In this document: in pieces, positions 6,318-14,722 of the stretch
Numbering within the stretch: the first letter of the stretch is position 1
Layout: every line of letters begins with the position of its first letter
Assembly: GCA_009774615.1 (NCBI GenBank)
Contig: VSOC01000043.1
Coordinates: forward strand, 1 to 26,810
Length of the DNA: 26,810 bases
Source of the DNA: Lachnospiraceae bacterium
GTDB lineage: Bacteria; Bacillota; Clostridia; Lachnospirales; Lachnospiraceae
Reading direction: 5' to 3'
Position numbers and translations under genes: made by a program
The notes under the pieces: model-generated
What the model was told of the DNA's origin: nothing
Databases searched by the model: none
The model's input: the letters and a program-made list of their open reading frames with translations, nothing else

Positions 6318-7580
6318 TTACTCCACCCCCAGCAAATCACACAAAGTCAGCACATAAATCTGTCCTGCGTTTGCCACGTCCTCGATATCCACATTTTCAT
6401 TCGGCGCGTGGATGCCCTCGGTGTTGCTGGGTCCGTACTGAATGGTGGGGATGCCCTGGAAACGGTATTCTCTCGCATCGCTGCACGCCCACTGCCACGC
6501 CGGATAGACCTTGATTCCCCAGATGGCTTCTGCGTTTTTCCGAATTGCTTTCACCAGAGCCGAATCATTTCTTGTCACATTGGCTTCACTCTTCCACTGC
6601 AGCTCATACTCCACCCCTTCTACGCCGGCTTCCGAAATCATCTCTTTTACTGTCTGTTCAATCTCCTTATGATCCACACCGTAAGGAAGACGGCAGTCGA
6701 TGGTGGCTTCACAGTAGTCGGGAACCATGTTCGGCCTTGTTCCGCCCGAAATCAAACCGACATTTGCCGACACATGGTTAATCACCTGACCTGCGCTGGG
6801 AATACCCAGTTCCTTTTCGGCAACCATCTGCGAGTCGGCAAGGGCTTCCAGCAAATCTTCAGGATAATGTCCTTCAATCTTCGTCAGCTTTTCTACATGC
6901 GCCAGAACCTTTCCCAGCTTTAAAATCGCATTGTCCCCCTTATAATTGCCCAGACTCCCGTGCGCCGAACATCCGATGGCCTTGAAAATTACGTGCAGCC
7001 CGCCCTTCTGCCCGGATTCAATCGTCCAGTTCGAGGTAGGCTCGGCAATAATTACGGCATCGGCATCCTTAGCATAGCCCTGCGCACACAGCCAGTTCGT
7101 TCCGTACTCGCTCCCGCTCTCTTCGTCGGAAACAATGTGCAGCCGGATATTTCCTTTCAGCTTTGCCCCGGAATCCTTTATCACCTTCATGGCAAATAAC
7201 AGCCCTGCCACACCGGCCTTCATATCCGAGGTGCCGCGCCCTAAAATCTGCGTATCCGTTATCTCCCCGCCAAAGGGGTCCCATTTCCACTGCGCTCGAT
7301 CCCCCGCCGGAACCACATCCACATGACCGTTTAAGATAACGCTGAACCCCTCGTCGCTTCCCATCTTCGCCAGTACATTGGGATGCGCCGGATTGCAGGA
7401 AACCTCTTCCCAGCCAATCCCGGCATCCGTCAGATACTGTTCGACAAAATCAATCACTTCCCGCTGCGAACCAGTGGGATTTTCACTGGGAATCTGAATC
7501 AGCCGGGAAACCAGCCCGATTAACTCATCCTTACGGCTCTTCGCCAGTTCCCATACTTCACTTCTCGTTACTGTATTCAT
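6318..7580 (-). CDS. M20 family metallopeptidase (ArgE/DapE/CPG2-like)
   Basis: Cytosolic zinc hydrolase of the ArgE/DapE/ACY1 group, 420 residues, expected to split N-acyl amino acids or small peptides. Metal ligands are visible: GHVDVVPAGD with His86 and Asp88, GRGTSDMKAG with bridging Asp119, DEESGSEYGT with Glu153 (general base) and Glu154, AEPT with Glu180, and the late EGIHAPNE with His391. The start has a GGAG site about 11 bases upstream. It is the last gene of the peptide ABC transporter cluster, 76 bases after the second ATPase, which ties it to imported substrates. It ends 38 bases from the convergent AbiF gene. The sequence does not decide between succinyl-diaminopimelate desuccinylase, acetylornithine deacetylase and dipeptidase; context favours a peptidase. 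Confidence 0.88.
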   Translation of the reverse strand: MNTVTRSEVWELAKSRKDELIGLVSRLIQIPSENPTGSQREVIDFVEQYLTDAGIGWEEVSCNPAHPNVLAKMGSDEGFSVILNGHVDVVPAGDRAQWKWDPFGGEITDTQILGRGTSDMKAGVAGLLFAMKVIKDSGAKLKGNIRLHIVSDEESGSEYGTNWLCAQGYAKDADAVIIAEPTSNWTIESGQKGGLHVIFKAIGCSAHGSLGNYKGDNAILKLGKVLAHVEKLTKIEGHYPEDLLEALADSQMVAEKELGIPSAGQVINHVSANVGLISGGTRPNMVPDYCEATIDCRLPYGVDHKEIEQTVKEMISEAGVEGVEYELQWKSEANVTRNDSALVKAIRKNAEAIWGIKVYPAWQWACSDAREYRFQGIPTIQYGPSNTEGIHAPNENVDIEDVANAGQIYVLTLCDLLGVE

Positions 7581-7656
7581 TTCTGTTCCGCTCCAATCTG
7601 TGCTTATCGCGCCTGTTCTATTTTTATTATTCTCTGTACTGCACGGGCAGCACCAA

Positions 7657-8640
7657 CTACTTCGTATATAAGAAACAAGCCACCTGATGCCCTTCCTTCA
7701 CCTCTTCAAGCTTCGGCTGTTCTTTTTTGCATTTTTCCATACAGTTCGGGCATCTTCCTGCCAGCGGACATCCCACCTGCTCCCCGATAGGGCTGGGAAT
7801 ATCACCTTTCAGGACAATTCTCTCCCGGTTCTGGAAGGGAGATTCCGGGGGAATCGCCGAGAGCAATGCTTTTGTATAGGGATGCAGCGGATCTTCGTAA
7901 ATCGCATCGGCCTCGCAGAGTTCCACCACCCGGCCCAGATACATAATGGCAATCCGATCGCTGACATGTTTTATTACCCCCAAATCATGGGAGATAAAAA
8001 TATAGGTCAGATGATGTTCCTTCTGCAGACGGTTAAACAAATTCAGCACCTGCGCCTGGATCGATACATCCAGCGCAGACACCGGTTCATCGCAGACGAT
8101 AACCTTGGGATTCATGGAAAGCGCCCGGGCTACATTGATTCTCTGGCGCTGACCGCCGGAAAATTCATGGGGGAAGCGATGAACATGCTGGATATCCAGC
8201 CCCACCTCCCGCATCAGCTCCAGCACCCTCTCCTCCCGTTTCTTCTTATCCGGGATCAGGTTGTGGACAATCAGGGGTTCCTCAATCAGCTTTCCTGCCG
8301 TCTTACGGGGATCCAGCGAAGAATAGGGGTCCTGGAAAACCATCTGAATATCTTTTTTCATCTGCTTTAATTCCTGTCCCTTTAAGGAGAAAATATTCTT
8401 CCCTTCAAAAGTTACAGAACCTGCCGTAGCCTTGTAAAGCTGAATCAGGGTCCGCCCGAAGGTAGATTTCCCACAGCCGGATTCCCCGATAACCCCCAGG
8501 GTTTCCCCCTCATAGATATCCAGGGAAACATCATTTAGCGCATGGAGAATCAAAGGTTTTGCGCCGAAGGTATTGCTTTTAATCGCAAATTCCTTGGTCA
8601 GATGTTCCACTTTCATTAACACGGGCCGGTTATTCTTCAT
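7657..8640 (-). CDS. dppF: Oligopeptide/dipeptide ABC transporter ATP-binding protein (DppF/OppF type)
   Basis: Second ATPase of a peptide importer, 327 residues, cytosolic face of the membrane. It has Walker A GESGCGKST at 52-60, the Q-loop in VFQDPYSSLDPR (Gln103), signature FSGGQRQR at 160-167, Walker B VIVCDEP at 180-186, and the switch histidine in FISHDLGV. The C-terminal oligo_HPY region (HPYTKALLSAIP) is followed by a cysteine cluster (GCPLAGRCPNCMEKC), typical of Dpp/Opp ATPases. The ATG lies inside the end of the preceding ATPase gene with an 11-base overlap, implying translational coupling. Dpp versus Opp specificity cannot be read from the ATPase. Confidence 0.92.
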   Translation of the reverse strand: MKNNRPVLMKVEHLTKEFAIKSNTFGAKPLILHALNDVSLDIYEGETLGVIGESGCGKSTFGRTLIQLYKATAGSVTFEGKNIFSLKGQELKQMKKDIQMVFQDPYSSLDPRKTAGKLIEEPLIVHNLIPDKKKREERVLELMREVGLDIQHVHRFPHEFSGGQRQRINVARALSMNPKVIVCDEPVSALDVSIQAQVLNLFNRLQKEHHLTYIFISHDLGVIKHVSDRIAIMYLGRVVELCEADAIYEDPLHPYTKALLSAIPPESPFQNRERIVLKGDIPSPIGEQVGCPLAGRCPNCMEKCKKEQPKLEEVKEGHQVACFLYTK

Positions 8641-9646
8641 CCTTGGTCACCATTCCTTTCTCCAGGCTGTGCTCCAGGTTCTGCCTGTGGCAGGCCACCA
8701 GATGACCTGGTTCAATCTCCACCAGCGGCGGAACCGACGCCATACATGCATCGGTTACATAGGGACAGCGGTTGTAGAAATTACAGCATTTGCCCGTCAG
8801 ACGCAGATCCGGCGGCGTGCCGGGGATGGCCTGAAGTTCGCCGTGGGAAGCATCGCTTAACTTGGGCATGGAATTTAACAGCCCCCAGGTATAGGGATGC
8901 TTGGGGTTGCTGTAAAGGGTTTTTGTATCGGTAAATTCCACCGTATTTCCCGCATACATAACCATGACCTTATCACACATATCCCACACAACGCCAAGGT
9001 TATGCGTAATCAAAAGGATTGCCGTATCCATGGTTTTCTGCAGATCTTTTAACAATTCCAGCACCTGCGCCTGTACGGTCACATCCAGGGCCGTCGTCGG
9101 CTCGTCGGCAATAATCAGCTTCGGCTTACAGCAGACAGCCATAGCAATAATCACTCTCTGGCACATACCGCCGGAAAGCTCATAAGGATAGGCATTCATC
9201 CGTTTTTCCGGCTCCGGGATGCCGACCTTATCCAGGGCTTCCAGCGCCATCTTCCTTGCCTCTTCCTTCGTCACCGACTGGTGGGCCATAATCATTTCCA
9301 CCATCTGCCTGCCAACCTTAAATACCGGGTCGAGCGAGGTCATCGGGTCCTGGAAAATCACCGCGATATCCTTTCCCCGAAAATCCAGAAGCTGTTTCTG
9401 ACTTAAAGCCAGCACATCCTTTTCCTCAAACCGGATGGAGCCTCCCACAATCCGCCCCGTTTTTGGCGGCAGCAGCCGGATAATGGAGTTGGAAGTTACA
9501 CTTTTCCCCGACCCGGATTCCCCCACAATTCCCATGGTTTCTCCCCGGGCAATATCGAAGCTTACGCCGTCCACGGCTTTTGCCACACCGCTTGCCATAT
9601 AAAAGTAAGTTTTTAAATCTTTTACGGAAAGAATTATTTCACTCAT
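8630..9646 (-). CDS. dppD: Oligopeptide/dipeptide ABC transporter ATP-binding protein (DppD/OppD type)
   Basis: First ATPase of the peptide importer, 338 residues. Walker A is GESGSGKS at 42-49, the Q-loop VIFQDPMTSLDP (Gln99), and Walker B LIIADEPTTALD from 177. The C-terminal oligo_HPY domain has HPYTWGLLNSMP and the cysteine-containing GKCCNFYNRCPY segment. The signature reads LSGGMCQR at 157-164, with Cys where most homologues have Arg. The core LSGG and final Gln-Arg are intact, so I expect activity. It overlaps the dppF start by 11 bases and follows the M20D amidohydrolase gene by 13 bases, so it is mid-operon. Confidence 0.92.
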   Translation of the reverse strand: MSEIILSVKDLKTYFYMASGVAKAVDGVSFDIARGETMGIVGESGSGKSVTSNSIIRLLPPKTGRIVGGSIRFEEKDVLALSQKQLLDFRGKDIAVIFQDPMTSLDPVFKVGRQMVEMIMAHQSVTKEEARKMALEALDKVGIPEPEKRMNAYPYELSGGMCQRVIIAMAVCCKPKLIIADEPTTALDVTVQAQVLELLKDLQKTMDTAILLITHNLGVVWDMCDKVMVMYAGNTVEFTDTKTLYSNPKHPYTWGLLNSMPKLSDASHGELQAIPGTPPDLRLTGKCCNFYNRCPYVTDACMASVPPLVEIEPGHLVACHRQNLEHSLEKGMVTKDEE

Positions 9647-9659
9647 CGCATCACCTCGA

Positions 9660-10856
9660 CTATTCGTATTGTGCCTTCATTTCCTGAAATGCCTGTTTTA
9701 CCGCCTTTAAAAGTTCCGGGTTTTCCAGTAAATCCACCGCCGTCATCGCCATCGCCTTTGCGCCCACGGCAACGGCGTGATGCCCGGTCGGCCCACCCAC
9801 GGCTTCTTCAAACTCCGGCGTGTGCACCCGCATCCCGGGAGCAGCAAGGACGTAGGACTGTAAGCCCGGAACGGCATGGGTGACATTGCCCATATCCGTG
9901 CAGCCAATGCCCTGCTCCTTCTTGCGCGGGCACAGGGTTTCGCCCAGGGCTTCAAAGTTTTTGCCTAAAATATCCTCAATCACCGGATTATTCCGAATAT
10001 CCTCATAAGATAAATCGGTAAATTCATGTTCAAACTTCGTCCCGGTAATCTCTGCCAGATGTTCGCAGATCTTAATCAGCCGGTGATATAATTCCCACTT
10101 AAATTTCATATCAAACGAGCGCACCGTAAATTCCGCCGAACAGTGGTCAGGAATATAAATCGCATCCGTACCCCCGTCGCGGATAATGCCCAGAATCTTT
10201 CCCCGCTCGCCCAGTTCCAGCCGCATCGAATTGACAATAGTAAACAAATCAATAATCGGATTTAACGCATTAATGCCTTCCTCGGGCCAGGTCGCCGCAT
10301 GGGCCTTCTTCCCGTAAAAATGCACCCGAACATCCGTCCTGGAATAGGAAATATCATTGACGCAGGTTTCCGACGAAGAATGGAGAAGCATCGCCACATC
10401 CAGGCCGTCAAAGGCACCGTTTTCCAGCATAATCACCTTTCCGCCCCCGCCTTCTTCCGCCGGCGTTCCAAGCACCGTAATTTTCCCGCCCAGATCGTCA
10501 ATCACCGCCTTAAGCCCGGCACCTGCGCCCACTGCCATCGCACACATCAGGTTATGCCCGCAGGAATGGCCCATCCCGGGAACGGCGTCAAACTCGCCTA
10601 AGATGCCGATGTTCGGCCCCGGCTTTTTGCTGTCATACACGGCACGGACGCTGGTTTCAATCCCGCCCACGCCCGTTTCTACGGTAAAACCGTAGCTGCC
10701 AAGTAATTCCGACATCCACTTACACGCCTGATATTCATGAAAACTGTATTCGGGATGTTGCCAGAGTTTATCTGCCAGTGCAATCAGTTCCGGCAGGATT
10801 TCATCCACCCGATCCTGTACCTTTTTTTTATTCTCCATCACTTTATTTTCCTCCAT
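9660..10856 (-). CDS. M20D amidohydrolase (AbgB-like), inside the transporter operon
   Basis: A 398-residue M20D metallo-amidohydrolase, the family that includes AbgB (p-aminobenzoyl-glutamate hydrolase) and related aminoacyl hydrolases. Visible features are WQHPEYSFHEY near 32-42, GEFDAVPGMGHSCGHN with Cys99 and His101 as metal ligands, TPAEEGGGGK with the Glu pair at 134-135, and His159 in AMLLHSSS. There are two possible starts: the first ATG (10856, AGGAG 3 bases upstream) and a second at 10838 (GGAGG 11 bases upstream). I keep the longer. The gene sits 6 bases after the dppC-type permease stop and 13 bases before dppD, so it is embedded between permease and ATPase genes, which strongly suggests that it acts on the transported compound. 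The exact substrate is unknown. Confidence 0.88.
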   Translation of the reverse strand: MEENKVMENKKKVQDRVDEILPELIALADKLWQHPEYSFHEYQACKWMSELLGSYGFTVETGVGGIETSVRAVYDSKKPGPNIGILGEFDAVPGMGHSCGHNLMCAMAVGAGAGLKAVIDDLGGKITVLGTPAEEGGGGKVIMLENGAFDGLDVAMLLHSSSETCVNDISYSRTDVRVHFYGKKAHAATWPEEGINALNPIIDLFTIVNSMRLELGERGKILGIIRDGGTDAIYIPDHCSAEFTVRSFDMKFKWELYHRLIKICEHLAEITGTKFEHEFTDLSYEDIRNNPVIEDILGKNFEALGETLCPRKKEQGIGCTDMGNVTHAVPGLQSYVLAAPGMRVHTPEFEEAVGGPTGHHAVAVGAKAMAMTAVDLLENPELLKAVKQAFQEMKAQYE

Positions 10857-10862
10857 TCTCTC

Positions 10863-11777
10863 CTACTGCTTCATCTTCGGGTCTAAAACATCCCGGATTC
10901 CGTCGCCGAACAGGTTAAAGCCCAGCACCGTAATTAAGATAAAAATACCCGAAATCGTCGCCACAAACGGCGCTTTGGTCAGACTGCTCTTTCCTTCGCG
11001 CAGGATGCTTCCCCAGGAAGCCGTGGGTGCCGGGATGCCAAGACCCAGAAAGCTTAACGCTGCCTCGGAGATAATGGCCCCCGCAATATTTAACGTCGCA
11101 TAGACAATAATCGGTGAAATGGCATTGGGCAGGATGTGACCGAACAAAAGCCTTGCATTCGATACGCCGATAACCCGGCAGGCATTACAGTACTCTTCAT
11201 TCTTTACAATGTGCACCTCACCCCGGACCACACGGGCAAAACTGGGGACATTGCCGATACCGATGGCAATAATTACATTTATTAACCCCTCGCCCAGCAC
11301 CGTCATCAGGATAATGGAAAGAAGCACAAAGGGAAAGGCCAGAAAACCGTCCATAATACGCATAATCACAGCGTCCACGATACCGCCCATATAGCCGGCA
11401 ATCAAGCCTAAAAGGACGCCAATCACACCGCCCACGATCGTTCCGCCCACAGCGACAATCAGGGATATCCTGGCACCGTAAAAGATGCGGGACAGCAAAT
11501 CGCGCCCAAACTGATCCGTTCCAAAGATATGACCCGGGGAAAACGGCTTCATAAACGCATCCAGCGGATGAATTTCATTCGGATCATAGGGGGAAATCAC
11601 CGAGGCAAAAAGGGCAATTAAAATCATCACCACGATAATCACCAGGCCAATCATCCCCGTCTTATTCCGCTTTAATTTATTCCAGACATTATTTGCACGG
11701 CGCTCCCGTTTCAGCATCCGGGCCTGGGCCTCCTGCCCAAGGGCGTCCTGCGCCGTAAGATTTTTGGATTCTGCCAT
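10863..11777 (-). CDS. dppC: Peptide ABC transporter permease (DppC/OppC type)
   Basis: Inner-membrane permease, 304 residues. After a charged N-terminal extension of about 40 residues come the first hydrophobic segment (MIGLVIIVVMILIALFASV), the SPYDPNE motif, the GTDQFGRDLLSR signature of DppC-type permeases and several further membrane segments. The EAA coupling loop is visible as NACRVIGVSNARLLFGHILP. The start ATG directly abuts the stop of the preceding permease (TAA then ATG with no gap) and has a GGGAGGG site inside that gene's end, so the two are coupled and form the membrane heterodimer. Confidence 0.92.
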   Translation of the reverse strand: MAESKNLTAQDALGQEAQARMLKRERRANNVWNKLKRNKTGMIGLVIIVVMILIALFASVISPYDPNEIHPLDAFMKPFSPGHIFGTDQFGRDLLSRIFYGARISLIVAVGGTIVGGVIGVLLGLIAGYMGGIVDAVIMRIMDGFLAFPFVLLSIILMTVLGEGLINVIIAIGIGNVPSFARVVRGEVHIVKNEEYCNACRVIGVSNARLLFGHILPNAISPIIVYATLNIAGAIISEAALSFLGLGIPAPTASWGSILREGKSSLTKAPFVATISGIFILITVLGFNLFGDGIRDVLDPKMKQ

Positions 11778-12737
11778 TTAATTCCCTCCCTTCGCTTCGT
11801 AGCTTACACGCGGGTTAATCAGCATGTAGACCACATCCACCAGCAGATTGACAATAACAAAGACCACCGCGATAAACAGCACGGTTCCCTGAATCAGCAT
11901 ATAGTCGCGGTTGTCAATCGCAGAAACAATCATGGTTCCCATGCCGGGCCAGGAGAAAATGCTCTCGGTAAGGATGGCACCGGTAAATGCGCTTGCAAGC
12001 TGCAGACCCAAAACCGTGACGATGGGCGGCAGGGCATTTTTAAAGGCGTGCTTCCAGATAACGCTGCTCTCCTTAATCCCGCGGGCACGCAGGGCCTTAA
12101 TCGAGTCATTGTGAATTACCTCCAGCATACTAGAGCGGGTAATTCGGGCAAAGGTTGCCGTCGGGATCGTTGCCAGGCAAAAGCAGGGCAGAACCATGTG
12201 GGAGATCACATCACCAATTCCCTTCTTCATCGAGCCCATGCCAAGGGCGGGAAGCCATCCAAGCTGAACCGAAAAGAGGTTGACCAGCATCAGGCCCAGC
12301 CAGAAGATGGGCATGGACACGCCAATCAGCGCCAGCACCATAAAGATATAGTCCATAATCGAATATTGTTTCAATGCGGACAATACGCCGATCCCAATCC
12401 CTATCGCCACAGCAATGGCAAGGCTGGTTAAGGTAATCACCAGGGTTTTGGGAATACGCTCAGCTATCAGCCCGGTAACGGGCCGGTTATAAACATAAGA
12501 AGTTCCAAAATCTCCGTGAAGAATGCCAATCATGTAATCGGCATACTGTTCAAGCTTGCTCTTATTCAGCCCAAGCTTAATTTCCATTTCTGCGATATCC
12601 TCAGCGGATGCCTGCGGGCCTAAAATCGTCCTCGCCGGGTTGCCGGGAATCATCCTGGTCAGCACGAAGGTAATGGTAATAACGATGAGAAGTGTCGGTA
12701 TACTTTGCAAAATACGTCGTAAAATTGTTTTTAACAC
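11778..12737 (-). CDS. dppB: Peptide ABC transporter permease (DppB/OppB type)
   Basis: Inner-membrane permease, 319 residues, partner of the DppC-type protein. Typical DppB features are the N-terminal helix MLKTILRRILQSIPTLLIV, FVLTRMIPGNP near 24-34, the extracytoplasmic region GDFGTSYVYNRPV at 75-87, and the EAA loop IKALRARGIKESSVIWKHAF at about 213-232. The start is GTG; the best site, GGTGG, is about 13 bases upstream, longer than ideal, so translation may be weak. A 236-base gap with repeats and a hairpin separates it from the binding-protein gene. Confidence 0.9.
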   Translation of the reverse strand: MLKTILRRILQSIPTLLIVITITFVLTRMIPGNPARTILGPQASAEDIAEMEIKLGLNKSKLEQYADYMIGILHGDFGTSYVYNRPVTGLIAERIPKTLVITLTSLAIAVAIGIGIGVLSALKQYSIMDYIFMVLALIGVSMPIFWLGLMLVNLFSVQLGWLPALGMGSMKKGIGDVISHMVLPCFCLATIPTATFARITRSSMLEVIHNDSIKALRARGIKESSVIWKHAFKNALPPIVTVLGLQLASAFTGAILTESIFSWPGMGTMIVSAIDNRDYMLIQGTVLFIAVVFVIVNLLVDVVYMLINPRVSYEAKGGN

Positions 12738-12790
12738 GGGCTTATTTACACCACCTTTTCTGTAAATAACAATATTGAAGGGATACAGAC

Positions 12791-12903
12791 GTTACTGTGA
12801 ACATGTGAACAGTAACATACATGCTAAAGGTCGAGAGCACTCTCGGAAAATCAGCTGCAGGAATGGACAGAAAGTTACTGTTCACACAGCAAAGTTTCCG
12901 AGA
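12791..12903. repeat. Interleaved inverted repeats in the binding-protein/permease gap
   Basis: TGTGAACAGTAAC (12804-12816) is the perfect complement of GTTACTGTTCACA (12874-12886). The first also pairs locally, GTTACTGT (12791-12798) with ACAGTAAC (12809-12816). Between them lies CGAGAG-CA-CTCTCG (12832-12845), and TCTCGGAAA (12841-12849) is the perfect complement of TTTCCGAGA (12895-12903). The long pairs cross each other, so alternative folds compete. Confidence 0.6.
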
Positions 12904-12929
12904 ATACTCTGAACCTGCAAACTGCAAAG

Positions 12930-12954
12930 AGAGGCGCAGTAAATACGCGCCTCT
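12930..12954 (-). terminator. GC-rich hairpin just after the binding-protein gene (attenuator or stabiliser)
   Basis: AGAGGCGC (12930-12937) pairs with GCGCCTCT (12947-12954) around a 9-base loop, 20 bases past the stop of the binding-protein gene. The following minus-strand sequence CTTTGCAGTTT is only weakly T-rich. A partial terminator or 3' protective stem here would explain higher expression of the binding protein than of the permeases, common in such operons. Confidence 0.55.
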
Positions 12955-12973
12955 GCCAATTTTCAAAACAATC

Positions 12974-14623
12974 TTATTCGGATAACCAGACATTATTTTC
13001 CGGGGTAACGATTTTCACTGTACCGTCGGAACGCTGGATGAAATCATGAACACGGCCGCTTACGCCATAAATAACATTTTCATTTGCATAGAAAAGACCT
13101 GGAAGGTCGTCGGTAATGATCGCCAGTGCCTGCTTATAATAATCGGCACGGTCATTCTGGTCGGTAGCCTCTAATGCCTTCTGCAGCAGTTCATCGACCT
13201 CGGCGCGGGAATAGTGCTGACCGTTGCCGATACCGCCAAATTCTTCAGTGGCAAAAAGCTTATTCAGGAAGAAATACGGATCGGGATACCAGGTCCAGGA
13301 CATACCAAAGACATCGGCATTATTGGACATGGCTACCTCAGAGAAGGTTCCCCACTCATTGGCATGAATGTTCAGCGTTACGCCGACCTGCGCCCAGTAA
13401 GCCTGTACTAAAACTGCCATGTTCTGACGAACTTCGGTATCGCTGATATACAGATCCAGGGTCAGGCCGTCGCCATAGCCGGCTTCGGCAAGAAGGGCCT
13501 TGGCATCTTCCGGATCATAGCCGGGAATCTTTTCTTCCAGACCGGCATCATAACCCCAGGAACCCGGAGGCAGAGGAAGCTTTGCACTCTGCGCCTCACC
13601 GTACTTGTAAAGAGCAGCAACCATTTCATCAACATTAATCGCTTCAATTAAAGCTTTTCTTACCTTAGGATCAGCAGTCGGGCCTTTTTCCATGTTAAAG
13701 TAGAGGTAAGCCACATGCAGTCCGGGAGTTTCCATCAGAGTCAAATCCGCATTATTTCTCACGGTATCTACCGATTCACCCTTTAAATCCATGGCGATAT
13801 CCACTTCGCCGGTCTGTAAGGCATTCGCTGCCTGGGTGGAATCCGTAATTACCTTAAATACCAGGGTATCAATATACGGCTCGGTCATCCAGTAATCTGC
13901 ATTTTTCTGAAGAACGGCTTCCTGATCCAGGGCAAAGGACTCCATAATAAACGGGCCGGTGCCTACCAGATGATTGCCGAATTCCTCGCCCCAGCCTTCA
14001 ACCTCTTCCTTGGGCACTATGGCGTTTCCTGCATCGGTTAACGCTGTCAGGAAAGAAGAGTTCGGGGATTTTAAAGTACAGGTTACTTCAAAATCACCGG
14101 TCACCTCTGCCTTTTCCAGCATGGACAGACGGTTGCTGTCGGAAAGTTCGCCGGAACGGTTTAAGGAATAAGCGATATCGTCAGCGGTCAGTTCACGCCC
14201 GTCCTGATACTGGCCCGGATGGAACTTTACGCCCTCGCGGATCTTAAAGACATACTGGGTGCCGTCATCGGATATGCTCCACTCCGTCGCAAGGCAGGGC
14301 TCATAATCGGAAAGCTGAGAATTGTACTCAATCAGGGTATCACAGACTTCCTTAATAATCTGGCTCTCATATGTGCCCGTATAATGAATCGGGTCCAGCT
14401 TACTTGGAGAAGCTGAAAGGGAAATGGTCAGTGTCCCGCCCTTTACCGGGTCCCCTGCTTCTTCTGCCTGGGTCTGTGCCTCTGCACCTTCTCCGCCGGC
14501 CGCTGCAGTTGTGGTTTCCCCGCCGGCTGCTGAGGTGGCTTCACCGGAAGAAGAACCGCCGCAGGCCGCAAGCGAAGCGCACATCGCCGCGGTCAGCGCA
14601 AGTGCCAATAACTTCTTTTTCAT
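12974..14623 (-). CDS. Peptide ABC transporter substrate-binding lipoprotein (SBP_bac_5 family)
   Basis: Extracytoplasmic solute-binding protein of family 5 (DppA/OppA-like), anchored as a lipoprotein. I start it at the ATG ending at 14623 (549 residues), 14 codons inside the longest frame, because it has AAGGAGG 9 bases upstream and begins a proper signal peptide, MKKKLLALALTAAMCASLAAC. The lipobox is LAAC with Cys21. A low-complexity Gly/Ser/Ala/Thr/Glu linker of about 40 residues follows, common in Lachnospiraceae lipoproteins, then the binding domain with family segments such as DGRELTADDIAYSL and EKIPGYDPEDAKALLAEAGY. It precedes the permease and ATPase genes on the same strand. Ligand is probably a peptide or N-acyl amino acid, judging by the three neighbouring hydrolases; not proven by sequence. 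Confidence 0.93.
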   Translation of the reverse strand: MKKKLLALALTAAMCASLAACGGSSSGEATSAAGGETTTAAAGGEGAEAQTQAEEAGDPVKGGTLTISLSASPSKLDPIHYTGTYESQIIKEVCDTLIEYNSQLSDYEPCLATEWSISDDGTQYVFKIREGVKFHPGQYQDGRELTADDIAYSLNRSGELSDSNRLSMLEKAEVTGDFEVTCTLKSPNSSFLTALTDAGNAIVPKEEVEGWGEEFGNHLVGTGPFIMESFALDQEAVLQKNADYWMTEPYIDTLVFKVITDSTQAANALQTGEVDIAMDLKGESVDTVRNNADLTLMETPGLHVAYLYFNMEKGPTADPKVRKALIEAINVDEMVAALYKYGEAQSAKLPLPPGSWGYDAGLEEKIPGYDPEDAKALLAEAGYGDGLTLDLYISDTEVRQNMAVLVQAYWAQVGVTLNIHANEWGTFSEVAMSNNADVFGMSWTWYPDPYFFLNKLFATEEFGGIGNGQHYSRAEVDELLQKALEATDQNDRADYYKQALAIITDDLPGLFYANENVIYGVSGRVHDFIQRSDGTVKIVTPENNVWLSE

Positions 14624-14722
14624 GGTAATGTTCCTCCTTAAATTCTTGAAAGTGCTCCAAAACATTCCTTCATCTTGTATCCCTCAATAGTAAACCTTTC
14701 GGAACAGCTTCATTTATTATCA

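Noticed and set aside
6249..6923. 224-residue plus-strand open frame
   Set aside because: Antisense to the M20 peptidase gene and overlapping the AbiF end; no protein-like motif.
7687..8370. 227-residue plus-strand open frame
   Set aside because: Lies antisense inside the dppF-type ATPase gene, has no family features or ribosome site, and is a shadow of the real frame.
12742..12993. 83-residue minus-strand frame in the binding-protein/permease gap
   Set aside because: No ribosome site, overlaps the binding-protein end, and its sequence is translated inverted repeats.
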